Position numbers and translations under genes: made by a program | In this document: positions 18,507 to 26,501 of the stretch, in pieces | Layout of the letters: each line of letters begins with the position of its first letter | Position numbering within the stretch: the first letter of the stretch is position 1 | The notes under the pieces: model-generated | Databases searched by the model: none | The model's input: only the letters and a program-made list of their open reading frames with translations | What the model was told of the DNA's origin: nothing | Source of the DNA: Streptomyces smaragdinus | GTDB lineage: Bacteria; Actinomycetota; Actinomycetes; Streptomycetales; Streptomycetaceae | Reading direction: 5' to 3' | Length of the DNA: 64,000 nt | Assembly (NCBI RefSeq): GCF_009604385.1 | Contig: NZ_WEGJ01000001.1 | Coordinates: 496,001-560,000, forward strand

Positions 18507-19655
18507 TCACGGCGTTCTGCCCGGCACGTCGGACGTCTCGCGCTGACGCGGCAGGAAGGGCGTCTCCTCGTCCTGGTGCAGCATCACCTTGCGGACGGGG
18601 ACCGCGATGTCGATGCCCTCGGCGCGGTAGCGGGCGTGCAGCCGCTTGATGAGCTCGTGCTTGATCCGGTACTGCTCGCCGTACTCCGTCGTCCGCAGGA
18701 TCACGGAGAACCCGACGCGCGAGTCACCGAAGGTGTGGAAGCGCACGAGGGGCTGGTACGTCGGCACGCCGCCCTCCACCTCCGTCATCACGCTCTCCGC
18801 GGTCTCGATCGTGACCTTCTCGACCCGCGCCAGATCGCTGCCCAGACCGACGCCGGCCTGGATGATCACGGACATCTCCTCGGCGGGCCGGTGGTAGTTG
18901 GTCATGATCGTCCCGGCGAGCTTGTCGTTGGGGATGATCACGATGTTGTCCGACTGGGTGCGGATCACCGTGTTGCGCCAGTTGATGTCGGTGACGTAGC
19001 CCTCCTCGCCGCTGCTCAGCTTGATGTAGTGGCCGACCTGGACGGTCTTGGAGGCGAGGATGTGCACCCCGGCGAAGAGGTTGGCGAGGGTGTCCTGCAG
19101 CGCGAGGGCCACCGCCAGACCGCCCACGCCCAGGGCGGTGAGCAGCGGGGCGATGGAGATGCCGAGGGTCTCCAGCAGGATCAGCACGCCGATGGCGAGG
19201 ATGGTGATCCGGGTGATGTTCACCAGGATGGTCGCCGAGCCGATGCCGGCCGAACGGGACCCGACGAGTTCGCCGACGATCCGGGCCACGGCGACGGTGA
19301 TCGCGAGGATCAGCACGGCGACGACGACCTGCTGGGTGCTCTGCCGTACGACGGCCTTCAGGGGCAGCACCTCGGCGGCGATCGACACCCCGCCCGCGAG
19401 GGCGCTCCACGGGATGATGGTGCGCAGCGCGGCGACGATCAGGTCGTCGCCGCTCCAGGCGGTGCGGCGGGCGCCCTTGCCCAGCCAGCCCAGCAGCATC
19501 CGGAGCAGGAATCCGGCCACCAGGCCGCCCAGGACGGCCGATCCGGCGAGGATGATGTCGTGCAGTGTGAGAGCCCGGTTCAACGTGCCATCCGTCTCGA
19601 GTCGAAATTCAGTGCACGCGTCGGGGACATGAACGAGCCCGGCGCGGTGGGCCAT
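18507..19655 (-). CDS. MscS-family mechanosensitive channel
   Basis: 382 residues. Three to four transmembrane helices occupy about 30-190; the pore-lining helix is LLTALGVGGLAVALALQDTL, followed by the beta domain (VGHYIKLSSGEEGYVTDIN, TQSDNIVIIPNDKL) and the C-terminal alpha/beta domain typical of MscS. It would release solutes on hypo-osmotic shock. ATG 19655 has AGGCAGG close upstream; TTG inside (LNRALTL) is an alternative start that would drop the polar first 26 residues. No operon partner. Confidence 0.88.
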   Translation of the reverse strand: MAHRAGLVHVPDACTEFRLETDGTLNRALTLHDIILAGSAVLGGLVAGFLLRMLLGWLGKGARRTAWSGDDLIVAALRTIIPWSALAGGVSIAAEVLPLKAVVRQSTQQVVVAVLILAITVAVARIVGELVGSRSAGIGSATILVNITRITILAIGVLILLETLGISIAPLLTALGVGGLAVALALQDTLANLFAGVHILASKTVQVGHYIKLSSGEEGYVTDINWRNTVIRTQSDNIVIIPNDKLAGTIMTNYHRPAEEMSVIIQAGVGLGSDLARVEKVTIETAESVMTEVEGGVPTYQPLVRFHTFGDSRVGFSVILRTTEYGEQYRIKHELIKRLHARYRAEGIDIAVPVRKVMLHQDEETPFLPRQRETSDVPGRTP

Positions 19656-19763
19656 CCTGCCTCATCCACGCCGGGCGGTCATCGGGGAGGTACGTCATCC
19701 GGCCGTTTCGTACGGTGTTGACCGGCCCCTGGCGTCAACCGGGCACCTTCCGCACCCGTTTGT

Positions 19764-19783
19764 CCGGGGGACCTCCCCTCCGG
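19764..19783 (-). terminator. Hairpin after small membrane gene
   Basis: CCGGGGGA (19764-19771) pairs with TCCCCTCCGG (19774-19783) with one bulge, eight bases beyond the stop of the 45-residue membrane protein. Likely transcript end for that gene pair. Confidence 0.35.
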
Positions 19784-19791
19784 GGAAAGGG

Positions 19792-19929
19792 TTACTTGCC
19801 GCCGCCCGCCTCGAACAGCAGGTACAGGAAGGCGGCGAGGAGATGGCCGACGAGCAGATAGACGGTGAGCCGGATGACGAGGCCGCGGGGGAACCGCTCC
19901 TCGCGGGTGTTGGCGGGTTCGCGCTTCAA
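19792..19929 (-). CDS. 45-residue single-pass membrane protein (DUF6126-like)
   Basis: TTG 19929 overlaps the stop of the regulator gene (TTGA), with GGAAAGG seven bases upstream. The 45-residue product has a charged N-terminus (KREPANTREERFPRG) and one transmembrane helix (LTVYLLVGHLLAAFLYLLF). The REERFPRGLVIRL lead-in and the pairing with an XRE-cupin regulator match my memory of the DUF6126 family of Streptomyces. Coupled translation suggests joint function with the regulator, perhaps as a membrane partner or small transporter subunit. Function unknown. Confidence 0.72.
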   Translation of the reverse strand: MKREPANTREERFPRGLVIRLTVYLLVGHLLAAFLYLLFEAGGGK

Positions 19930-20537
19930 GGTCGTGCCTTTCCGTGGGCCGGTCTGCCGCCGAGGCACAGCTCGGAGGCGCCGCTCTGCAACAGGGTGTG
20001 GACGAACAGCAGTTCCGTGCCCGCGGTGGAGTCCGCCGCGAGCCGGTGCGGGGTGAGGGAGTCGTAGTGGGCGGCGTCGCCCGGGTCGAGGATCTCCTCG
20101 CTGTCCCCGAGGGCGAGCCGCAGCCGCCCGTTCAGGACGTAGATCCACTCCTCGCCGGGGTGGATGCGGACCAGGTCGCCCTGTGTCCCCCACGGCACCT
20201 CGACGCGCAGCGCCTGCATGGCCCGGCCGCCGGCCGCGCCGGCCGGGGTATAGCGCCAGCCCTGGGCCTCGGTGGTCTCCTGGCTGCCGGCCCGGACGAC
20301 GGACTCGGGGGCGGGCGGGGTCTCGCCCAGCAGGTCCGAGACGGTCGTGCGGTACGCCTCGGCCAGGGCCAGCAGCATCGGCAGGGACGGCTGGCGCTGA
20401 CCGGTCTCCAGGCGCGACAGATGGGCGGGGGACAATCCCGCGCGCCCGGCGGCCTCCTCGAGCGTCAGGCCTCGCCGCCGGCGCAGGTCACGCAGCCGTG
20501 GGGCGACGGCTGCGGAAAGGTCGACGGCGGGGCTCAT
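19926..20537 (-). CDS. XRE-family regulator with C-terminal cupin
   Basis: 203 residues from ATG 20537 (MSPAVDLS); the open frame starts earlier but without support. Residues about 12-66 form a helix-turn-helix domain (LTLEEAAGRAGLSPAHLSRLE), and 110-185 a cupin (HPGEEWIYVLNGRLRLALGD, DAAHYDSLTPHRL). This layout is that of the PuuR/MerR-cupin group, which sense small molecules through the cupin. It is followed with overlap by the small membrane protein. Target genes are not evident; the pair may regulate itself or its partner. Confidence 0.85.
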   Translation of the reverse strand: MSPAVDLSAAVAPRLRDLRRRRGLTLEEAAGRAGLSPAHLSRLETGQRQPSLPMLLALAEAYRTTVSDLLGETPPAPESVVRAGSQETTEAQGWRYTPAGAAGGRAMQALRVEVPWGTQGDLVRIHPGEEWIYVLNGRLRLALGDSEEILDPGDAAHYDSLTPHRLAADSTAGTELLFVHTLLQSGASELCLGGRPAHGKARP

Positions 20538-20594
20538 GAGACCATTCAGCCACGCCCGACACCCCGTTGGCAAATCCCTTGCCTATGAGGCACA

Positions 20595-21770
20595 TCACTC
20601 GTCCTGACCAGCCGGCGGAGACCAGTCCGCGATGCCGTCCAGGGCCTTCAGGGCGGCCCGCGGGGCGACGGTACTCGCCGCCCGCGCCGCCGTGTCGCGC
20701 AGGGCTGTCGCGACGGGGTTGCGCAGCATGGTGACGCGGCCGGCGCGCCGGGAGCGGCGTACGACCTCGGTGGTGCGCGGCAGCCGGTCGCGGGTGTAGC
20801 GCTCCAGGGAAGCGGCGGGGTCACCGGCCGGGCGGACGTGGTGGGCGAGGACGACGGCGTCCTCGATGGCCTGGTTGCCGCCCTGGGCCAGGTGCGGGGT
20901 CATGGCGTGCGCGGCGTCGCCGATCAGCGCCGTGCGTCCGTGGTGGAAGGCGGGGAGCGGCTCCTCGAGCCAGCTGATGTCGTTGCGCAGGATCCCCGCG
21001 GGCTCCGTGGCGGCGATGAGCCGGGGCACCGGGTCGTGCCAGTCGCCGAAGCGGCGCAGGAGTTCGCTCTTCTCGTCGTCCGGCGCGTGGCCGTGGCGGG
21101 GCGCGACGGCGGAGCCGTAGACGTAGACCCGGCCGTCCTTGAGCGGCTGGGAGCCCCACAGCGCGCCGCGCCCCCAGGTCTCGTGCGGCGCGAAGTCGAG
21201 CCCGGGGACCTCGACGACGGCGCGCCAGGCGGTGAAGCCGGAGTACGCGGGCCCCGGATGCGCGGGGAAGAGCACCCGGCGCACCCCGGAGTCGATGCCG
21301 TCGGCGCCGACCACGAGGTCGGCCTCGTACTCCCGCGTCCCGGCGCGCACCCGGGCGGGGCGCCCGGCGGTCCCGGGGTCGGCGACCTCGGCGGCGACGC
21401 CGGTACGCAGGGCGTCCGGCGGCAGTTCGCCGGCCAGCAGCCCGACGAGGGCGGCCCGGTGCAGCAGGACGACGGCCCCGCCGAAGCGCCGCTCGGCGTC
21501 CGCCGCGTCCAGCCGCGACAGCCACCGGCCGCGGGGCGTGCGCAGCCCGCCGGCCCCCTGCCAGGCGGCGAGCGCCCGCACCCGGTCGCCGAGCCCGACG
21601 GTGTCGAGGCAGCGCTGCGCGTTGGGGGCCAGGGCGATGCCCGCGCCGACCGGCTCGAGGGACGCGGCCTTCTCCAGCACGGTGACCTGCCAGCCGCGCC
21701 GCCCGAGCGCGACGGCCGCGGTGAGACCGCCGACTCCGGCGCCGATCACGACGGCGCTCGGTGCGTTCAT
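20595..21770 (-). CDS. FAD-dependent monooxygenase (UbiH/salicylate hydroxylase type)
   Basis: 391 residues from ATG 21770, with GGGAGG eight to nine bases upstream. Motifs of class A flavin hydroxylases are all present: VVIGAGVGGLTAAVAL at the start, the DG motif VVGADGIDSGVRRVLFP, and GDAAHAMTPHLAQGGNQA near residue 285. Such enzymes hydroxylate aromatic substrates with NAD(P)H and O2. It is divergent from a TetR gene across a 78-base gap containing two perfect operators, so it is very probably repressed by that TetR and induced by its substrate or a related xenobiotic. Confidence 0.88.
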   Translation of the reverse strand: MNAPSAVVIGAGVGGLTAAVALGRRGWQVTVLEKAASLEPVGAGIALAPNAQRCLDTVGLGDRVRALAAWQGAGGLRTPRGRWLSRLDAADAERRFGGAVVLLHRAALVGLLAGELPPDALRTGVAAEVADPGTAGRPARVRAGTREYEADLVVGADGIDSGVRRVLFPAHPGPAYSGFTAWRAVVEVPGLDFAPHETWGRGALWGSQPLKDGRVYVYGSAVAPRHGHAPDDEKSELLRRFGDWHDPVPRLIAATEPAGILRNDISWLEEPLPAFHHGRTALIGDAAHAMTPHLAQGGNQAIEDAVVLAHHVRPAGDPAASLERYTRDRLPRTTEVVRRSRRAGRVTMLRNPVATALRDTAARAASTVAPRAALKALDGIADWSPPAGQDE

Positions 21771-21784
21771 GATTGCCGACCTCC

Positions 21785-21834
21785 CTGCCGTTACTACACC
21801 TGTAGTGTCCATACTACAGGTGTAGTAACGGCAG
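21785..21834. promoter_or_regulatory. Tandem TetR operators, nested palindromes
   Basis: Two 14-base perfect palindromic sites, ACTACA-CC-TGTAGT (21793-21806) and ACTACA-GG-TGTAGT (21813-21826), have centres 20 bases apart, two helical turns. They are also the core of a larger perfect inverted repeat with 22-base arms (21785-21806 and 21813-21834) around a six-base spacer. They lie between the divergent monooxygenase and TetR genes, so one regulator could control both promoters. Confidence 0.85.
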
Positions 21835-21848
21835 CTACAATCCCTCCC

Positions 21849-22436
21849 ATGAGCACCCCCTCGACTCCGACCCGCAGGGACGTGGTCGGCGACGCGGCCC
21901 TGCGGCTGCTGGCCGAGCGCGGGATGCGCGGGCTCACGCACCGCGCCGTGGACGAGTCCGCCGGTCTGCCGCCCGGCTCGACGTCGAACGTGGCCCGCAC
22001 CCGCGCCGCGCTGCTGGAGCTGGCGGTGCTGCGGGCCGCCGAGGGCGACACGGCCGCCATGCCGGCCGGTGTCCCGCCCGACCCGGCGGCCGGGGCGGAC
22101 GCGCTGGTGGAACCCCTCGCGGGGCTGCTCCACGACTTCCTGACGCACCGCCGCACCCTGCTGCTGGCCCGCTACGAGCTGGCCCTGGAGGCCACCCGGC
22201 GCCCGGAGCTGCGCGCCGTCTACGACCGCTCCGGCCGCGCCTTCGCCGACCCCCTCCGCGCCTTCCTCACCGCCGCCGGCTCCCCCGACCCCGAGCGCCA
22301 CACCCGTTCGCTGATCGCCTGGCTGGACGGGATGCTCTTCAGCAGCACGGCCGGCACGTACGCCTCGCAGCCCCTGGGCCGCGAGGAACTGGCGGCCGAT
22401 GTACGCGACCTGCTCACGGGGATGCTGAGGCCCTAG
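21849..22436 (+). CDS. TetR/AcrR-family repressor
   Basis: 195 residues from ATG 21849. The N-terminal helix-turn-helix reads ALRLLAERGMRGLTHRAVDE followed by SAGLPPGSTSNV (residues about 14-47). The C-terminal half is the helical ligand-binding and dimer domain, with RYELALEATRRPEL as is common in the TetR_C group near aromatic oxygenases. Its start is 15 bases from the right operator arm, implying autorepression. The natural ligand is unknown. Confidence 0.87.
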   Translation: MSTPSTPTRRDVVGDAALRLLAERGMRGLTHRAVDESAGLPPGSTSNVARTRAALLELAVLRAAEGDTAAMPAGVPPDPAAGADALVEPLAGLLHDFLTHRRTLLLARYELALEATRRPELRAVYDRSGRAFADPLRAFLTAAGSPDPERHTRSLIAWLDGMLFSSTAGTYASQPLGREELAADVRDLLTGMLRP

Positions 22437-22437
22437 C

Positions 22438-23337
22438 TCACCGCAGCGCCGCCGCGGCCGTCTCCGCCACCGCCTCCGCCACGGCGGCCAGTGCCGGGAC
22501 GTCGAGCTTCCACTGCTGCCAGTACAGCGGCACCTCCAGCTCCCGCCCCGGCGCCAGCTCCACCAGCGCGCCCCGCCGCAGCAGCGGCCCGGCCTGCTGC
22601 TCCGGTACGAGACCCCAGCCGAGCCCCGCGACCACGGCGTCGGTGAAGCCCTCCGACGTCGGCACCTGGTGCCGCAGCGGGCTCGCGTCCGACCGGCCGC
22701 CGGTGAACGACCGTACGAAGCGGTCCTGCAGCTCGTCCCGCCGGTCGAAGACGATCACCGGCGCCTCCCCGATCGCCCGCGCGGGCGGCCGGCCGGCGAA
22801 CCACCGCTCCGTGAAGGCGGGGCTCGCCGCCGGAAGGTAGCGCGCCAGCCCCAGCGGGCGCACGGTGCAGCCGGCGACGGCGTCGGGCGAGGAGGTGACG
22901 GCCGCCATCACCTGGCCGGCGCGCAGCAGCACCGCCGTGTGCGACTCGTCCTCCCGGTAGAGCTCGAAGCAGACCGGCGGATCCTGCGGCACCCGGGTCA
23001 GCGCCGGCAGGAACCAGGTCGCGAGGGAGTCCGCGTTCACCGCGATGGGCAGCCGGGCGGGCGACGGGCCGCCATCGGCGATGCCGAGCTCCGCCCGGGC
23101 GTCGCGTTCGAGCGCGGAGAGCTGCCGGGCGAGCCGGACGACGATCTCCCCGGACTCCGTCGGCCGCACCGGTTTCGTGCGCACCAGCAGCACCCGGCCG
23201 GTGCGCTGTTCGAGGGCCTTGACGCGCTGGCTGACGGCGGACGGCGTCACGTGCAGGGCCGCGGCGGCGGCGTCGAAGGTGCCCTCGTCGACGACGGCGA
23301 GGAGGGTCCGTACCTGGTCGAGCGGCAACTCGGGCAT
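22438..23337 (-). CDS. lysG: LysR-type regulator of LysE (LysG/ArgP)
   Basis: 299 residues from ATG 23337; GTG 23346 (MNVMPEL) is an alternative. The DNA-binding domain is DQVRTLLAVVDEGTFDAAAAAL with VTPSAVSQRVKALEQRTGR. The body follows C. glutamicum LysG closely in order (INADSLATWFLPAL, VAGC, TSEGFTDAVVAGLGWGL, YWQQWKL). LysG activates lysE when cytoplasmic lysine, arginine or related amines rise. It is divergent from lysE with repeated CTAATG half-sites between. Confidence 0.88.
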   Translation of the reverse strand: MPELPLDQVRTLLAVVDEGTFDAAAAALHVTPSAVSQRVKALEQRTGRVLLVRTKPVRPTESGEIVVRLARQLSALERDARAELGIADGGPSPARLPIAVNADSLATWFLPALTRVPQDPPVCFELYREDESHTAVLLRAGQVMAAVTSSPDAVAGCTVRPLGLARYLPAASPAFTERWFAGRPPARAIGEAPVIVFDRRDELQDRFVRSFTGGRSDASPLRHQVPTSEGFTDAVVAGLGWGLVPEQQAGPLLRRGALVELAPGRELEVPLYWQQWKLDVPALAAVAEAVAETAAAALR

Positions 23338-23345
23338 CACGTTCA

Positions 23346-23380
23346 CTAATGCTACGTAAGAATCATTAGCTTCCCTAATG
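23346..23380. promoter_or_regulatory. LysG binding region: three CTAATG half-sites
   Basis: CTAATG (23346-23351), its inverse CATTAG (23364-23369) and CTAATG (23375-23380) form a dyad with an extra direct copy. They occupy the AT-rich gap before lysE. TACTGT at 23395-23400 is a possible -10 box, which would place the lysE transcript start very near its ATG. Confidence 0.6.
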
Positions 23381-23407
23381 CGCCGTGGGTTTTCTACTGT
23401 CGACGCC

Positions 23408-24046
23408 ATGACCAGCGGCATCCTCCCCACGGCCCTCGCCGGATTCGGCACCGGACTCTCCCTCATCGTCGCCATCGGCGCGCAGAACGCCTTCGTGCTG
23501 AGGCAGGGTGTGCGCCGGCAAGCGGTCTTCGCCGTGGTCGGCATCTGCGCCGCGTCCGACGCCGTCCTCATCGCCCTCGGGGTGGCGGGGCTGGGGGCGG
23601 TCGTCACCGCCTATCCCGACGCGCTGACGGTGGTCGCGGTCGCGGGGGGCGCGTTCCTGATCGGCTACGGCGTGCTCGCCGCCCGCCGGGCCCTGCGTCC
23701 GGCCGACGCCTCGGGGCTGTCGACGGCGGGGCGCACGGCGGGGTCGGTGCGAACGGCGGTGCTCACGTGTCTGGCGATGACGTGGCTCAACCCCCACGTG
23801 TACCTGGACACGGTGCTGCTGCTGGGGTCGGTCGCCGCCGACCGGGGTTCGCTGCGCTGGGCGTTCGCGTTCGGCGCGATGGGGGCGAGCGTGCTGTGGT
23901 TCACGGGGCTGGGGTACGGCGCCCGGCTGCTGAGCGCCACGCTGGCCCGTCCGGCGGCCTGGCGGGTGCTGGACGGGCTGGTGGCGGCGACGATGCTGGT
24001 CATGGGCGCGATGCTGCTGGCCCGCGCGGGGTCGGTGGCGGGCTGA
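23408..24046 (+). CDS. lysE: LysE-family basic amino acid exporter
   Basis: 212 residues with six hydrophobic segments. The family signature GLSLIVAIGAQNAFVLRQG is at 16-34 and TWLNPHVYLDTVLLLG near 130. Members export L-lysine and L-arginine and guard against toxic build-up. No ribosome site precedes ATG 23408 (GTCGACGCC), so translation may be leaderless. Control by the divergent LysG is expected. Its presence on the same segment as a beta-lysine pathway is suggestive, but about 20 kb separate them. Confidence 0.9.
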   Translation: MTSGILPTALAGFGTGLSLIVAIGAQNAFVLRQGVRRQAVFAVVGICAASDAVLIALGVAGLGAVVTAYPDALTVVAVAGGAFLIGYGVLAARRALRPADASGLSTAGRTAGSVRTAVLTCLAMTWLNPHVYLDTVLLLGSVAADRGSLRWAFAFGAMGASVLWFTGLGYGARLLSATLARPAAWRVLDGLVAATMLVMGAMLLARAGSVAG

Positions 24047-24475
24047 TCAGCCCGCGCCCAGCACCTCCGCGAGCCGGTGCCAGCGCGCGGCCTCCTCGCC
24101 GCGGCCCTGGCGCTCCAGGGTGCGCGCCAGCATCAGATGGGCGTAGGACTCCACGGGGTTGCGGTCGACGAGCTCGCGGAGCTGCTCCTCCGCCCGGCCG
24201 AGCTGCGCCGAGTGGTAGTAGGAGCGCGCCAGGAGCAGCCGCGGGCCGGTGAGCTCGGGGTGGTCGGCGACGATGCCGCCGAGCAGCCGGGCGGCCGTCG
24301 TGTAGTCCTTGGCCTCGAAGTACACCGCGGCCCGCCGCCAGACGTCGGCGGTGGTCTCCTCGGCGCCGGGCTCCGCGAACAGGCTCAGGGCGTTCGCCCA
24401 GCGCTCGGTGGTGGGCTCGCCGTCGGGCCGCTCGGCGTTGAAGTCGAATACGTCGAAAACGAGGTCACGGGGCAC
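24047..24475 (-). CDS. TPR-repeat protein
   Basis: 142 residues from GTG 24475, six bases after GGAGG. Three tetratricopeptide-like helix pairs are visible: TADVWRRAAVYFEAKDYTTA, PRLLLARSYYHSAQLGRAEE and SYAHLMLARTLERQGRGEEA. It should be a small cytoplasmic protein-binding scaffold. It overlaps the end of the FMN reductase gene by 11 bases and is the last gene of that operon; its stop abuts the lysE stop. No specific partner can be named. Confidence 0.82.
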   Translation of the reverse strand: MPRDLVFDVFDFNAERPDGEPTTERWANALSLFAEPGAEETTADVWRRAAVYFEAKDYTTAARLLGGIVADHPELTGPRLLLARSYYHSAQLGRAEEQLRELVDRNPVESYAHLMLARTLERQGRGEEAARWHRLAEVLGAG

Positions 24476-25124
24476 GCTGCACCTCCTGACGGGGCCGCAG
24501 GGCGGCCAGCTGCTGTTCGAACGGGACGACGGGGACGTCGTCTGTGGCGGGAACGGGGGCCGGGCGGGCGGACAGCAGCGCGGCCAGCTCCCCGCCGGCC
24601 CGCTCGATGCGGGCCGGGAGGGTGTCGGTCAGCGCGTCGCCCGTACCGCCCCAGTCCTCGGCGGCGGCGTAGACGGCGGTCGGCAGCACCACGGCCCGCA
24701 GATAGGCGAAGAGCGGGCGCATCGCGTGCTCCAGGACCAGCGAGTGCCGGGCCGTGCCGCCGGTGGCGCCGACGATCACCGGCTTGCCGGCGAGCGCGGT
24801 GCTCTCGCCGGCCGAGAGCACGTCGAAGAAGGACTTGAACAGCCCGCTGTACGAGGCGGAGAAGACCGGCGTGACGGCGATGAGGGCGTCCGCGCCGGTG
24901 ACCGTCTCCACCGCCCGGGCCAGCTCCTTGCCCGGGAAGCCGGTGACCAGGTTGTTGGCGATGGGCACGGCGAGCTCGCGCAGCTCGACCACCTCGACGG
25001 TCACCTCGCGGCCGTCCCCGGCCAGCCGGGCGCGGGTGGCCTCGGCCAGCCGGTCGGCGAGCAGCCGGGTCGCGGACGGGGTGGACAGACCGGCCGAGAC
25101 GACGGCCAGCTTCAGCGCGCTCAT
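24465..25124 (-). CDS. NADPH-dependent FMN reductase
   Basis: 219 residues from ATG 25124, which overlaps the LLM oxidoreductase stop (ATGA). It has the flavodoxin-like fold of the SsuE/MsuE group: LKLAVVSAGLSTPSATRLLA at the start, ALIAVTPVFSASYSGLFKSF for the flavin phosphate and ring loops, and VIVGATGGTARHSL. It would reduce FMN with NAD(P)H and pass it to the coupled LLM monooxygenase. The pair looks like a two-component flavin monooxygenase. Confidence 0.88.
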   Translation of the reverse strand: MSALKLAVVSAGLSTPSATRLLADRLAEATRARLAGDGREVTVEVVELRELAVPIANNLVTGFPGKELARAVETVTGADALIAVTPVFSASYSGLFKSFFDVLSAGESTALAGKPVIVGATGGTARHSLVLEHAMRPLFAYLRAVVLPTAVYAAAEDWGGTGDALTDTLPARIERAGGELAALLSARPAPVPATDDVPVVPFEQQLAALRPRQEVQRAP

Positions 25125-26212
25125 TCGGCCACCTCCTGGGTGAGCTGCTCGGCCACACGGGCCTCGTGGGTGGGACCGTCCGGCACCCCGGCCGGGCGGT
25201 TCTTCGCGAACTCCGCGCGCAGCACCGGCAGGACCTCCTCGCCGAGGATGTCCAGCTGCTCCAGCACGGTCTTCAGCGGGAGTCCGGCGTGGTCGACGAG
25301 GAACAGCTGGCGCTGGTAGTCGCCGAAGGACTCGCGGAAGGCCAGGGTCTTCTCGATGATCTCCTGCGGGCTGCCCACGGACAGCGGCGTCTCGTCCATG
25401 AACTCCTCCAGCGACGGACCGCCGCCGTAGACGGGCGCCTTGTCGAAGTACGGGCGGAACTCGCGGATCGCGTCCTGCGAGTTCTTCCGCATGAACAGCT
25501 GTCCGCCCAGACCGACCATCGCCTGCTCCTCGGTGCCGTGCCCGTAGTGGGCGTAGCGCTGCCGGTAGAGGCCGATCAGCCGCTGGAAGTGCTCCTTGGG
25601 CCAGAAGATGTTGTTCGCGAAGAACCCGTCGCCGTAGTACGCCGCCTGCTCGGCGATCTCCGGCGAGCGGATGGAGCCGTGCCAGACGAACGGCGGCACG
25701 CCGTCCAGCGGGCGCGGGGTGGAGGTGAACTCCTGCAGCGGGGTGCGGAAGCGGCCCGCCCAGTTCACCACGTCCTCGCGCCACAGCTTGTGCAGCAGCG
25801 CGTAGTTCTCCACCGCGAGCGGGATGCCCTGGCGGATGTCCTGGCCGAACCACGGGTAGACCGGGCCGGTGTTGCCGCGCCCGAGCATCAGGTCGACGCG
25901 GCCGTCGGCGAGATGCTGCAGCATCGCGAAGTCCTCGGCGATCTTCACCGGGTCGTTGGTGGTGATCAGCGTGGTGGCCGTGGAGAGGATCAGCCGCTCG
26001 GTCCGGGCGGCGATCCAGCCCAGCATGGTGGTGGGCGACGAGGGCACGAAGGGCCGGTTGTGGTGCTCACCGGTCGCGAAGACGTCGAGCCCGATCTCCT
26101 CCGCCTTGACGGCCATGGCGGTCATCGCCTTGATCCGCTCGTGCTCGGTCGGAGTCCGCCCCGTCGTGGGGTCCTGCGTGACGTCGCCGATCGTGAAGAT
26201 CCCGAACTGCAC
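25121..26212 (-). CDS. LLM-class flavin-dependent monooxygenase (luciferase-like)
   Basis: 363 residues from GTG 26212 (MQFGIFTIGD), nine bases after GAGAGG; upstream GTG 26221 and ATG 26251 are worse placed. TIM-barrel luciferase-like features include LDVFATGEHHNRPFVPSSP, STATTLITTNDPVKIAEDFA, and DGRVDLMLGRGNTGPVYPWFG. The start and the DPTTGRTPTEHERIKA segment fit the CE1758 subfamily. It would use reduced FMN from the coupled reductase to oxidise an unknown substrate, perhaps an organosulfur compound. First gene of a three-gene operon. Confidence 0.87.
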   Translation of the reverse strand: MQFGIFTIGDVTQDPTTGRTPTEHERIKAMTAMAVKAEEIGLDVFATGEHHNRPFVPSSPTTMLGWIAARTERLILSTATTLITTNDPVKIAEDFAMLQHLADGRVDLMLGRGNTGPVYPWFGQDIRQGIPLAVENYALLHKLWREDVVNWAGRFRTPLQEFTSTPRPLDGVPPFVWHGSIRSPEIAEQAAYYGDGFFANNIFWPKEHFQRLIGLYRQRYAHYGHGTEEQAMVGLGGQLFMRKNSQDAIREFRPYFDKAPVYGGGPSLEEFMDETPLSVGSPQEIIEKTLAFRESFGDYQRQLFLVDHAGLPLKTVLEQLDILGEEVLPVLRAEFAKNRPAGVPDGPTHEARVAEQLTQEVAE

Positions 26213-26501
26213 CGTGCTCACCCTCTCGGCTCTTATTGAGAGCTCAACCATTGCATACGGGCGGTTCAACGGGAACGGAGGGACGGCTATTCCCCGGGAC
26301 TCCCGCGGTGCGGCCGTGACGGAACGTAAACAATGTTAGCCCTACGTGACCGTCATGGGGGCGGAGCAGCGAAATCCCCGAATGACACCTGATCGGCCTA
26401 CGTCTCGGGCCGCCCCGCACGCGGGCCCTTTATCCCGGTGTTACGACGGAGTGGAAGGTCTGGGCATTTCGGCCCGGGTCCGGAACAGCAGGGAGCACAC
26501 C
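26213..26501. other. Intergenic region between divergent LLM and membrane-protein genes
   Basis: About 290 bases without a convincing gene; the open frame from 26346 is only an upstream extension of the membrane protein. The stretch around 26320-26345 (AACAATGTTAGCC) is AT-richer and may hold promoters for both directions, but I cannot assign a -35/-10 pair. GGGAG at 26491-26495 is the ribosome site of the membrane protein. Confidence 0.4.
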
